From Axinella damicornis (Eukaryota > Porifera > Demospongiae > Axinellida > Axinellidae): a stretch of 64,000 nucleotides of DNA. The notes below the pieces were generated by a model. That model made no database searches. It was not told the origin of the DNA and saw nothing but the letters and a program-made list of their open reading frames with translations. The stretch spans positions 1,191,978-1,255,977 of the forward strand of contig OZ007509.1 of assembly GCA_963931865.1 (NCBI GenBank), in the 5' to 3' direction. The number at the start of each line of letters is the position of its first letter. The stretch's first letter is position 1. Positions 46,301 to 57,700 of the stretch are shown in pieces. The position numbers were made by a program, and so were the translations under genes.

Positions 46301-47565
46301 ACAGTAAAACTCCTATTCAATGCAATATTTAGCCGTAGCTGGACGAAATTTATTTCTTCTTGGGAAAGGTGGAAGTGCATTACCCCCACAGTACTCCTTA
46401 TGAAGTGGAAGGATAATACAATAGGTATAGCTTCATTCCCAGGCCATTCACACCGCAAGTATTTTTGATTTATTGCAGTATGCAAATGCAGCATACTGCA
46501 AGCGATCAAACACTGGCAGTGGAAATGGGGGAATATATGTTTGGATTCTGTTAAGTGCTTTATTGGGAAAGAATTCCTCTTACGTACGTGCACCATCACC
46601 ATCTAGACCCTTTTCTCCACATGTACACATGCAGGGATACAAGCAGTACAAGGGGTTTATCATCGCTCAGGCTCCAATGAAGTTTACGTGCCGAGACTTC
46701 TGGAAGATGATCTATGAGAGGGAGTGTGGGGTGGTCGTGATGCTCTCAGACCTGGTGGAGAATGGAAGGGTAGGATACAGCTACTGACATTGCACCATGG
46801 GCATGTAATCTCAGTTGCAAATCTCGATTTTTGGTGAGCTGAAGAGGCTCTGGTTGTGCATAGCTAGCCTCCATTTTTGCATGCATGCTGTAAGCGATCA
46901 AAATCTGGAGGTGTAAAATACCTGCATGGGAACGAGGCTACTGTACAGCTGTACCTAAACAAGCTGTGTCACAACAACGAAGGAGATCTCATAAATAGAT
47001 AAACTTTCTTACTTGCTTTTCTTTTCTGCAGGAGGTGTGTCACCAGTACTGGCCCACTGGTGACACCAAGGGGGTGCAGAAGTATGGGGAGTTTAATGTC
47101 TTTGTCCTCCAAGCCACGCAGCAGTATGGCTTTGTACAGCGCATGCTCAGTGTCACCAACCCCAAGGTAAGGGATGGTCAGATTTGTCTCCAGCTTAGTA
47201 TCAACTGATCTACTCAGGCTTTGAGTGTACGCACACGTCCGTACTCTGTATCAAAACTCAGCACATATTCCTCCTGCCTTTGATCTTGCAGTCTGGTCAG
47301 GTGCACAAGGTGACCCAGTTCCAGATGTCCTGCTGGACCCCTGAGGGTCTGTGCACCTCCCCCCGTGCCATCATTGACATCATTGAGCAGGTGTTGGTGA
47401 TACAGAGGAGGACCGGAAACAGGCCCATCGTGGTCCACGGCAAGTGAGCCTACTGGGTCCTTCTCCCATTTTGCACATATGTATAGATACAGTGTATATA
47501 TACAGTAGCGTTTGCAGGTTTGTATCCTGCAATTTCTGTGTTTGCATGCATCTCTGTTTCCTTTC

Positions 47566-47625
<60 letters not shown>

Positions 47626-47921
47626 ACACTTGCACTGTATGCAGTGACACGGTGAGTCGGTGTGGGGTGTTCTGTTCTCTGATCAATGCCACTGAATGCT
47701 GCAAGACGGAGGGCATTGTGGATGTGTTCCAGGTGGTGAAGGCACTCCGCATCCAGAAACCAGGCAGTGTGCTCTCTGTGGTAAGCTTGAGCATTGAGAT
47801 TTGCAGCCCTACTGGAATGTGACCCTGGTCTGTCTCTTCCCTGCAGGAGCAATATCGTTTCATATTTGATCTCATGCTATTGTTTCTTGATTCATTCAGC
47901 ATATACTCTAATTTTAAGTGA
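40387..47921 (+). CDS. Gene 4: receptor tyrosine phosphatase, 3 FN3 - TM - cytosolic Ig - D1 - D2 (1136 aa)
   Basis: Twenty-one exons: 40387-40492, 40831-41127, 41222-41512, 41704-42000, 42074-42308, 42447-42568, 43426-43823, 43884-43974, 44051-44133, 44213-44249, 44306-44520, 44686-44846, 44947-45082, 45326-45475, 45866-45959, 46068-46132, 46635-46769, 47032-47166, 47292-47443, 47645-47780, 47847-47921; sum 3411 bp. Closest to gene 3, with the same FN3-4/stalk fusion exon (here GPHNLSAAVLFPTSVYLTSS before the Pro-rich stalk) and no cytoplasmic tyrosine ([10 protein letters not shown]). D1 has WPDHGVP and [10 protein letters not shown]. In D2 the loop is HGNDTVSR, because the exon ends in CAA rather than CAG before GT. 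The stop is TGA rather than TAA. The Ig exon is preceded by a 40-bp minisatellite and a partial copy of the acceptor region (about 43362-43385). Confidence 0.92.
41562..41626 (+). pseudogene. Truncated FN3 exon fragment (gene 4 intron)
   Basis: Resembles the last about 65 bp of the FN3-2 exon (TATGCCAGTGGTGG to CACCAGCAAGAG) with its donor but no 5' part. It lies in the same intron as the fragment in gene 1 and is a relic of an extra FN3 exon. Confidence 0.7.
42894..43324 (+). repeat. 40-bp minisatellite in gene 4 intron
   Basis: About eleven copies of a 40-bp unit containing CATACGCAGCAATGCTGCCC and ATACAATGGTATTG. Each unit has a small palindrome (GCAGCAATGCTGC). The single ancestral unit is visible in gene 3 (about 34800-34825). 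All three frames are long open, but the repeat lies between exons and shows no coding constraint. Confidence 0.9.
45246..45285. mobile_element. 40-bp miniature element in gene 4 intron
   Basis: Begins TAGCCTTGTTCCCAGGC and ends with the complement GCCTGGGAACGAGGCTA. It is flanked by GTGCAGGTT (45237-45245) and ATGCAGGTT (45286-45294), a 9-bp duplication with one mismatch. Gene 6 has the unfilled site near 59693. Same terminal family as 1511-5230. Confidence 0.8.
47569..47624. repeat. (CA)n microsatellite in gene 4 intron
   Basis: About 28 CA units just upstream of the exon at 47645. Shorter CA tracts occur at the same place in genes 1, 2, 3 and 6, so it is an old locus of variable length close to the splice acceptor. 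Confidence 0.9.
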
Positions 47922-49618
47922 TGAATTACCTTCATTGTCTTTGTAAACCGGTCATTTGACTGCATATGCATACTTCATAACACATGCATGCACTTAAGGC
48001 TCCATTATAATTTCCAGGGTTCACCTCACATGGTGTGGATGCATGCACTTAAGGCTCCATTATAATTTCCAGGGTTCACCTCACATGGTGTGGATGTAAG
48101 TGACAAATTCAAACTCTAATTGAAGTTTCATTGTTTACGTTCCTATGGAATCTGTTGTCTGCCTGACTTACAATGTAGGCTCACGGGGACTATACAAAAA
48201 TAATAAACGGCAACCATGGCACTGCACACAAGGATGGCAGAGTTGATTCCATCAGCACACACCTGCAGAGCTGACTTATACCAACCCACTCCACATGTAG
48301 GCTGACCATACTAGAGGTAGCTAAACTTCTGATCAAAGTGGAGTAATCTTTAGCCCCAGATTAGCGGCATAGATTGGTATTGAGGTTTGTGTATCTATGC
48401 CGCTCTAGTGACAGACATACTATGCACTCAATGTACTGTGAGAATTATGTACACACCCACCCACTATGTGAACATTTAGCAGCAATGATGCTTATATACA
48501 GGTAGCTAATAGCAGGTAGCTAATAGCAGGTAGCTTAGATATACCTAGTAAGTGAAATTTTCAGGAAACATCTGTTGTTCTTACTCCACAATCATAGTTC
48601 TAGATGCAGGAGTGAAGCTTTTACTGTGTGCTCATAGTGTGTTGTCACATCTCCATCTGCCACGGCTCAATTTCCAAGTCTATAAGAAATTTGTCTCCCT
48701 AGATGGCTCATGTCTTCACCCTCCACTAGTAGGCCTTGGAGGATTTTTCTCGAACTTTTACCTATTTTTCTTTTCTTTTTTTCTTCTGTTATTATCCTAT
48801 TTTTCTTTTTTACTCACCTATTTTTCTCAATTATGATTCTGAAAATTCTCATCAATACACACTTGTAAACACTTGAAAACTGACTATTTTTGGGAGACAA
48901 TGTCACTGTGACAGTGCGTCAATGACAATAAACTATCAGGCTACGTGTTTTACTAGTATACTTCTGAGTAGTTCTATCTAATATGTATAGCTATAACCTA
49001 CGTAGCTAGCTAGTACGTAGCCAACCTAGCGTATAGTAGTCTACATTGCTACTTCTAAACCCGTACCTGACGTTGATTACAAATTACAAACCCATCATTT
49101 TGTACCTATTTTTCGCATCAGAGTCAGAAAGTGTACCTATTTTTCCCAACATAATTCACTATGCTCAGAGGCACCTATATTCCCCAAAATTATGCTAGCA
49201 AAATCCGCCAAGGCCAACATGTATCCACTACATGCCCTCCTACTCACGGTGCTTCAACTTTATCTTTTGATTCAGCATTATTATTGGGCTTCTCATATGG
49301 GATGCTGTTTGTCTCAAAATCGTTGCGTACATAAAACAACAATATAGATCTATGAAACCTAGTGTACATATGCAACAAAGTAAACCAAGATTGAGACAAA
49401 CAGTGTCCGATCCCCTGACACCTCAACTCTATCTAATCACAGTAATGGCCACATTCTACTAATTGGTTTGAGAGTGCATAATAACCCGTAAGGTCTCTGC
49501 TTATATTCAGTTGGTGGATGCAAGTGCTCCAGAACATTCCACAAACGTTCTATGATAGTGCAGAGTATAGCGTTGAGTATATAGTGCATGCAGAGTATAG
49601 TGCAGAGTGCAGTAAACA
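47922..49618. other. Intergenic region, gene 4 to gene 5
   Basis: A short tandem duplication of about 56 bp (GCATGCACTTAAGGCTCCAT) follows gene 4 near 47990-48095. A hairpin with arms AGCGGCATAGAT lies at 48363-48404. The conserved upstream block of the family (from about 48590) is split by an insertion (48729-49223). No gene seen. Confidence 0.5.
48729..49223. mobile_element. 0.5-kb T-rich TIR element upstream of gene 5
   Basis: Ends contain GGCCTTGGAGGATTTTTCT on the left and the complement of GGCCTTGGCGGATTTTGCT on the right. It is flanked by TCCACTA (48722-48728 and 49224-49230). Upstream blocks of genes 2-4 read straight through this point (CCTCCACTACATGCC). The interior is T-rich with repeated CCTATTTTTC and no coding content. 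Confidence 0.8.
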
Positions 49619-52600
49619 ATGCAGTCTCCACGGATACAGTGCTGTACACCACTGGGCCTCACTGCCATGGTACTCTGCAGCTACTGGATGGTACTAGCTG
49701 GAGGACAGACTTGCCCTCTCTCAGGTAATTTCCTGTGACCGTAACCACCTCTATATATCAGCACAACTTCGTTTCTAGCATTTCAATACTGTTACTGGCC
49801 TTCAATTTCATATTTCATGATCCACTTTTCCATAACTTGATCACTCTCCCATACAAGCATAAAAAATTCCATGCCATCATGTGTGTGTGTAGTTAATCAT
49901 CATATTAGCTACCGTGAGTGCAGGGAGAGTGGATGGTTCAACTCTTTGTACAACTCTTGACATATTGCGGACCCAATAGCTATCAGATTTTCTGATTTTA
50001 TACTGCAACCATATTCACCATCATCCATGCAGCTGCTGACTACTCACTGCGTACTGTTACTGTGAGTGCTGTGAGGGAGGATGGCCCAACTCCTGGTGCT
50101 AGAGTGACCTGGAGCACAACAGTACCACCTGAGTGTGTGGCATCTGTCACAGTGGAGTTCAGAACTAGTAGCAGTGGGAGTGTAGTGAGATCCTACACAA
50201 CTACCAATACATCAGAGACTGAGGTCATTCAGACTGGTCTCCAGTGTGGTACAACCTACTACATCAGAGTGGTGGTTACTGGAGTAGCCTCACTTAGTAC
50301 ACTAAGCAGCAACCAAGTACCAGTCTATTTTGAAGGTAAAATAGAATAGTTCATGTATGAATGACTTGCGTGAATAATAGCACTTATCTTGATGGGTGTT
50401 ATGCCATTTCAGATATACCAGCCCCAGTCAGAGTGACAGCTGAAGCCACTGCAGACAACACAAGTATCCAAGTGTTCTGGGAGTGGCCACGTCAGAGTGT
50501 ACTGTTGTGTTTTGACAGTGTTAGAGTTGACTACCAACCTGAGGGAGGCTCTCAGATGATGTACACAGTGGACAGTGCAACAGCAACCAGTGCCACCTTG
50601 TCCAACCTCCCGTGCAACACACAGTACACCATCTGTGTTGTTGTTGTGGGTGGTAGGACTGGTACAAGGAGTCTCACCACAGTGGTTTCACTACCAGCAA
50701 GAGGTATTATAGCACAGCTATGTACATACGTACTTCTTTTAACCCATCATGTTTTACCCCTCCAGCCCCTCCTACTCCCACTGAGCATGTGGTCACTGGC
50801 CTGGTCATCTTAACAGGTATTAGGGTCGCATGGCAGTGGACTACCGGTAGTTCAGGTCCAGCTCCCAGCTGCTTCAACACCACCCGTGTGACCTACCATC
50901 CTGAGGGAGGTGGTGAGTCCTCCCTGCAGCTCAGGGACCCAGCAGCAACTGAGACCATCCTCACTGGTCTCCAGTGCAACACACACTACACCATCACTGT
51001 GGTGGCCACTGCTGGAGAGCACAGGAGGGAGAGTGCAGCAATAGCAGTTTTTCTTCCTCTACGAGGTATACTAGAATCCTGGAAGTTTGAGTTGATATGA
51101 TCACATGCATGCTCTCTATCACTGCAGGTCCTCAGGATCTCTCAGCGGCTGTGCTGTCCCCTGCCTCAGTGTATTTGACATGGGTGGCTCCCTGTGACAC
51201 ACAGCAGTACCATATATACTACAAGGGGACATGTGGGACCTATGTTGATGAGGGCAGTTTAAATACCAGTCAAAATCAATACACTCTGGTTGGGCTCCAA
51301 GAAGGCATAGACTACACCTTCACTGTCAACCAGACTGGGTTTGGAGGAGGTAGAGTGTTCTCTACTGGTCCAGTGTATGCAAGAACCTTCACAGCAGGTA
51401 CGTATGATGAACTTGGGGTTGGGTGAAATTACCGTACTATTTTGCACACTTAGTCCCCATAGGAGCTCCACGGCTACTTGAGGTCACATTTGTACGACAC
51501 TCAGAAGTAGATCTCATCTGGAAAGAGGTGCTTGCTTTGTGTTCAACAAAACGGACCAATCACAGGCTATGTTGTGCGATACTATGCAACCTGTGGTCCT
51601 GACAGAGATGTGCAGCAGACCAAGTCAGTAGTGACAACAGGAAGCATCATTGATGGTCTTACTCCAAACACTGAGTATGCTTTCCAAGTGGCAGCAGTGA
51701 ACACCAATGGAACTGGCCCGTTCAGTGAAGCTATCACACTGGGAGGTAACAATCAACGTACATTGTGTAGCTATCAGTCTTGAGTATCTCTCTAGCTACT
51801 TGTGATGCCAGTTGAATGTTTGACATTCCTTAGTCCCATGTTCTGCATGTATCTGGACTGACTAATTTTACGTATATGATTGTGCTCAGGAGCACCACGG
51901 TTGGTTGTGGTCAGTCTAGTGAACCCCATCACTGTAATTATCTCCTGGAGTGAGGTTCAGTGCTTCGATGGAAGTGGAGCAGTCACCCACTACCTTGTGC
52001 AGTATCAGTGTGATGGCACTGTCCAGAATGTGACAAACTGTCTCAGGCCTGACTCCAAATGCTGCTATGTACACATTCCAAGTGGCTGCAGTCGGGATTA
52101 ATGAGATGATTGGGCCATTCAGCGATCCCGTCAATGCATCTGCGCTTGGTAAGCACGCTTGATGAGTGCACCTTTTATGCAGTGTATACATAAATCAAGC
52201 ATAACTGTTTCCATGCACGCAGGTGAAATACGCATGCCTCTAGATCTAGAAGAGGAAGTCTCAGCTGCCACAGTAACAGGTGATACAGTGACAGGTATAT
52301 ACAGTAACTACAGCTGCAGAGTTGCATAATTTATGCGCCTTCATTAAGGGACACTTCATTGGGGGCTTGGACAGTGGCGGGAGTTGCCATTGCAGCAGTG
52401 CTGGTCCTCCTGGCAGTGGTCCTTGTAGAGTCTACCGTCATCTGGTACCAGCAGAGGTAAGATGGAACCCTATAATCATAGCAACAGCCTAGGGATTGGA
52501 TGTGGCTTAAATTTGTCTGCACATGCAGAGGTCCATATTTAGAGAGAAATTTTGTTTACCATGTTAATTAGCGTAGCTAATTATCATGCCCTGTAGGGCC

Positions 52601-52711
52601 ACACCTAAGACCACGGAGATCCCTATGAAGGAGTGTTCAGCCTATGGAAAGATTGAAGGTGGTGATGGGAGGGAGGAGAACTACATTTACGAACTCCCTC
52701 GTGTACAATGA
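49619..52711 (+). CDS. Gene 5: FN3 membrane receptor without phosphatase tail (two frameshifted exons)
   Basis: Exons: 49619-49724 (signal peptide), 50033-50335, 50413-50703, 50766-51065, 51128-51397 (FN3-1 to FN3-4, all in phase), 51463-51745 (an FN3 not found in the other copies, 283 bp, frame change near 51530), 51890-52148 (homolog of FN3-5 of genes 1 and 2, 259 bp, frame lost near 52035), 52223-52279, about 52375-52456 (TM, GVAIAAVLVLLAVVLV), and 52597-52711. The last exon is the homolog of the cytoplasmic exon of the other genes but has no splice donor and ends in TGA after NYIYELPRVQ. No Ig or phosphatase exon follows before gene 6. Skipping the two damaged FN3 exons, which are phase 1/1, would keep the rest in frame. 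It could be a working short receptor or a pseudogene. Confidence 0.65.
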
Positions 52712-54728
52712 TGTTATCGTTAAAGTTGGCCATCATGTGCAAAGAACATGTGCATTTGACCCCACTTGTGGAGGGCGTCCTGCAAGCATAGCCTTGTTCC
52801 CAGGCCTTCTACACCTCCAGTTTTTGATCGTTTACAGTATGCAAAAATACTTTTAGGCAATCAAAACAGGTGGTGCAGAAGAAGGCCTGGGAACGAGGCT
52901 ATGCATGCAGTTATAGAAGACTAGCATGCTAGGTATCTTGGGCTAGTAATGTGACTATGAAGCTGGGATTTGCACCATTGTGGTCAGCATGAATAGAGCA
53001 TTCCGATGATGTCTGTTTTGCTGTAGGTTGAATTTTGACCCAAAATCATAATCAAAGGACATCATTTGAAACCTCTTTTCATGCTCATTCACATACCCAG
53101 TGCAAAGTTCTCATTCAAATCCATTCCCAATACTAATTTTGGTTCATTGGTCCATTTTGGGCATAATGGTGTATCAGTCACCCTATAGAACAGGAGTGCT
53201 GCATGCTGAGTGGTATATGGAGAATGGCCAGGTTCAACTGCAAGGGTAACTCTAGGTCAGACTATGGCCCTTGAGTGGTTTATGGGAAATACCACAAGAG
53301 ACGATGAGGCATGCACTGCCCAACTGTAAGGATATAACTGTAAATGCTGATACATCCCTGCATGCTGCGTTGGGGTGTACCGCCTGAGTGCATGCATAAT
53401 TCCAGATTGCAGTCTTATGAGCATTGCATGGGTGTACCACCAGAGTGCATGATCTCATTCTTACGAGTAACAATAATTGATCCTGACCACTCCAACTGCA
53501 AGAGAACCCAGCTATACTGACACAACTGATTCAATGCTTCAACCATGCATACTCCATCATCACACACTTGTCACTGACATCATACTATACTAACCCACTC
53601 CTCCGGCTGACCATACCACTGTCCAGATACTACTGAAGTGATCCAAGTGAAGCAAATGTTAGCCCCAGGAGGTATGTACACACAAACACCAGTCCATGCC
53701 TTCTTTATTAGCAATAGCTCCTCCCAATTAATTATGCCAACCATTCTCATTGAAATTTTGCTCTCTACATTGAGTGCATAATATACATGTTTCTATAATG
53801 TATGGACACACAGTCATGGAAGTTCTGAACTACGTGAACTCTTAGAAGCAATTACATATTACTTTTCATTATTATCAGGAAACATTTGTTCAGCCTAATG
53901 GCTCAGGGTCTTCACAGGGACAGTATAACTATGCATTTAATTTGACCCACAAGGACTGACTTCATTACTTCATTGGTAGTGTTACGGTACTCTCTCTATA
54001 GTGTGAGTGCTGCATACTGTAGAAGGTATCTGAGACTTGGTACATAATTATAAGATCTAGATGCAGGTGCATGCATTGTATGCGTGGTTCTTACTGCAGT
54101 TATAATTCCAGTTGCAGAAGTGATGCTGGGAAGCTTCTTCTGTGTACTCATAGGGACAAACTGTTACATCTCCTCCACACCCCATCTCATGCCACCATGG
54201 TCCAATTTTTCCAAGTCTATATGCATGCACTTTGTCACTCCTGTTGGCCCGTGTCTTCACTCTCCACTACATGCCACTGTACACTCACGGCACTTCAACT
54301 CTATCTTTGATTCAGGGACGCTGTTTGTCTCAAAATCATAAAACAACAATATGGATTTATGCTTTTAGCAGACACTCATATCATGGTTTACATATTTGAC
54401 AAAATAAACACAAACAGCGTCCGATACCATGAACCTTAACTCTATCTAATCATACTCTAATAATTATTGGTTTGAGAGTGTGCATAGTTAATAAATAGTC
54501 TCTTAGCTATATACGTAAGTGGTGGATGCAACTTTGCTGCCAGTAATTCACTCACATGTTGTAGCTAGTAGCTAGTGACATCGATGTCATAGCTCGGTGG
54601 ACTGGAGTGCTCCAGAACATCCCATTTCTCTGTAGTCTGACAGTGTACAGTATAGTGCTAGCAAGTGCTTGTAAGAGTGCTATAGCAACAGAAGCTAAGT
54701 CCTAGTATAGTGCAGAGTGCAGCAAACA
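52712..54728. other. Intergenic region, gene 5 to gene 6
   Basis: Where the other genes carry the Ig and phosphatase exons this region has none. It contains a 113-bp miniature element (52789-52901) and then unique sequence. From about 54060 comes the shared upstream block of the family. I see no gene here. Confidence 0.5.
52789..52901. mobile_element. 113-bp miniature element downstream of gene 5
   Basis: Starts TAGCCTTGTTCCCAGGCC and ends GGCCTGGGAACGAGGCTA, the termini of the 1511-5230 family, with further inverted similarity inside. The flanks (TGCAAGCA and TGCATGCA) suggest a target duplication with one mismatch. Older relatives sit in the D2 introns of genes 3 (about 38272-38342) and 4 (about 46866-46940). 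Confidence 0.7.
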
Positions 54729-57700
54729 ATGCAGTCTCCACGGATACAGTGTTGTACACCACTGGGCCTCACTGCCATAGTACTCTGCAGCTACTGGATG
54801 GTACTAGCTGGAGGACAGACTTGCCCTCTCTCAGGTAACTTCATGTTTCCTGTGACCGTAACTACCTCTGTGTCAGCACAACATGGTTTTAATACCTACT
54901 CTTATTCCAAGTAGATGTTCAGTTCCATATTTCCATGCATGATTCACATTTCTGGAACTCTTCCGTATACGTACCTGCTTTTCATATGAGCATGAAATAT
55001 TCCATGGTTCATTTGTTTTATGACAACTAGCCACATGCAGTCACCATCATGGTGTGTGTATAGTGACTTAATTTCCAGAGTGGTGGGAAAGGGTATGGCT
55101 CAACTCTTTGTGCACACATGATATCATTGCGGACCCAATAGCTATCAGATTCTGATTTTATACTGCAACCATATTCACCATTATACATGCAGCTGCTGAC
55201 TTTTCATTGCGTGCTGTTACTGTGAGTGCTGTGAGAGCTGATGGCCCAACTCCTGGTGCTAGAGTGACCTGGAGCACAACAGTACCACCTGAGTGTGTGG
55301 CATCTGTCACAGTAGAGTTCAGAACTAGTAGCAGTGGGAGTGTAGTGAGATCCTACACAACTACCAGTACATCAGAGACTGAGGTCATTCAGACTGGTCT
55401 CCAGTGTGATACAACCTACTACATCAGAGTGGTGGTTACTGGAGTAGCCTCACTTGGTAACCTGAGCAGCGTCCAAGTACAAGTACTTGTTGGGGGTAAA
55501 GTCAAACTCACTCAGTACTGTACAATTGTATTGCGTGTATGCAATTAATTATTACAGCAACTTTTACTGAATGGTATTATGCCATTTCACAGATATACCA
55601 GTCCCAGTCGCAGTGAGAGCTGAAGCCACTGCAGACAACACAAGTATCAGAGTGTTGTGGGTGTGGTCACGTCAGGATCTGCTCATGTGTCTTGACAGTG
55701 TTAGAGTTGACTACCAACCTGAGGGAGACTCTCTGATGATGTACACAGTGGACAGTGCAACAGCAACCAGTGCCACCTTGTCCAACCTCCAGTGCAACAC
55801 ACAGTACACCATCAGTGTTTATGCCAGTGGTGGTAGGACTGGTAAAAGGAGTCTCTTCACAGTGGTGTCTCTACCAGCAAGAGGTAACATTACTGTATAC
55901 AGCAGCTAATAGACACTTAATTTAGCTACATAGTATACACTTCGCTATATATCCCTCCAGCCCCTCCCACTCCCACTGAGGTCACTGTTCAGGTCATGAA
56001 TGCCTCAAGTGTCAGGGTAGCATGGCAGTGGACGAGTTCAGGTCCAGCTCCCAGCTGCTTCAACACCACCCGTGTGACCTACCATCCTGAGGGAGGTGGT
56101 GAGTCCTCCCTGCAGCTCAGGGACCCAGCAGCAACTGAAACCATCCTCACTGGCCTCCAGTGCAACACACGCTACACCATCACTGTGGTGGCCACTGCTG
56201 GAGACCACAGCAGAGAGAGAGTAGCAATGTTCCTTCCTCTACAAGGTATGCTAGAATTCTGGAAGTTTGTGTTGATAATGATCACACACATGGTATCATG
56301 CACTGCAGGTTCACAGAATCTCTCAGCAGCTGTGCTGTCTCCTACCTCAGTGTATTTGACATGGGTGGCTCCCTGTGACACGCAGCAGTACCATATATAC
56401 TACAGGGGGACATGTGGGACATATGTTGATGAGGACAGTTTGGATACCAATCGTACTGACTACACAGTTAATCAACTCCAAGAAGGCATCAACTACACTT
56501 TCACTGTCAACCAGACTGGGTTTGGAAGAGGTAGAGTGCTCTCTGCTGGTCCAGTGTATGCAAGGACTTTAACAGCAGGTAACTATAATGGTATGAAGAT
56601 GATTGAACTGAATTTCTTAGCAATTAGCTATAGACTTGGACGTCAACGGTACTTGCAATTGGTTTATCTCAAATGATTGGGCCATTCAGCGATCCTGCCA
56701 ATACATCTGTATCTGGAAAGTGCTCTAAGACACAATCAATATGCATGAAAATATGATGTCACTCGCTGACTGCAGGTACAATACCCATGTGTCCAGAAGA
56801 AGGCTCAGGTAATGATATAGCTAAAGTAGCTCAATAGAAAAGCACTGTGGAGAAAAATCAATTCCATATAATTATGATTGTGCAGATGGAACCAGTTCAT
56901 CCACTGACCCTGGTCTGCTGGCAGGAGTTGTTATGTCGGTGATTGTGCTGGTGGTTTCAGCTGCTAGCATTGTGGTCCTCATTATCCTGTGGAGGTTAGA
57001 CCCTACTGTTCACCTTTGTTGACATGATATTAACTGTTCCTAAGTACATGTTTTGCACTGCATGGGGTATGTAGTCCAGACTCTATTTATGGTATTCCCA
57101 CATATGACTTTCCTTTAGACGTAGACAAGGTAGAAAGGGCATGAAGGCTGTTGTAGTGGGATTGGCTGAGATGACAGATGGTGACAGCAAAGAGGAACAG
57201 GATACAGCTACAGCTGTTGACAACATCTGCTATGTTCCTAGTACGTTCAACATATAGTGTTATGGCCTATAGATATAGCGTGGTAGTCAGTGGGACTGTA
57301 TAAGTCATATGACATGCGATTGCCTGTATTATAGCTAATATAGGTGAGGTGCATACACATTGCTAGGTAACAACATTCACATCTTGTTGGTGTGCGTCTT
57401 AGTGCTTCAAACTCCACTGGTGCATTTACATGTCCCCATGGCAGTGATCAAGAGAGCATGATGACATCATCATCACCACAATGACGATGATGTCATAATG
57501 CGCTCTTGCAGTGCTATGCCTAGCAGGTACAGCAAATCCTATTGACATACGAAGTCTACAGCCATGCACACTTTCGGCATAAAATACAAGACAAAGCTAA
57601 TAAACCATCACATTTGGGAAGAGCTGTGCACATAAACAGTCTGGACTCCAGTGGCTGGGATTGAAGGTGTTACATAAGGTGTAAAACGACATGTACAGCG

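Noticed and set aside
47444..47644. Open frames of His/Thr or Val/Cys runs on both strands
   Set aside because: Products of the (CA)n microsatellite.
48360..48410. Hairpin with AGCGGCATAGAT arms as a structured RNA
   Set aside because: A single short inverted repeat in intergenic DNA with no supporting context or second copy.
52712..54728. Ig and phosphatase exons for gene 5
   Set aside because: No match to the highly conserved Ig, D1 or D2 exons was found before the signal exon of gene 6, so the gene really ends after its short tail.
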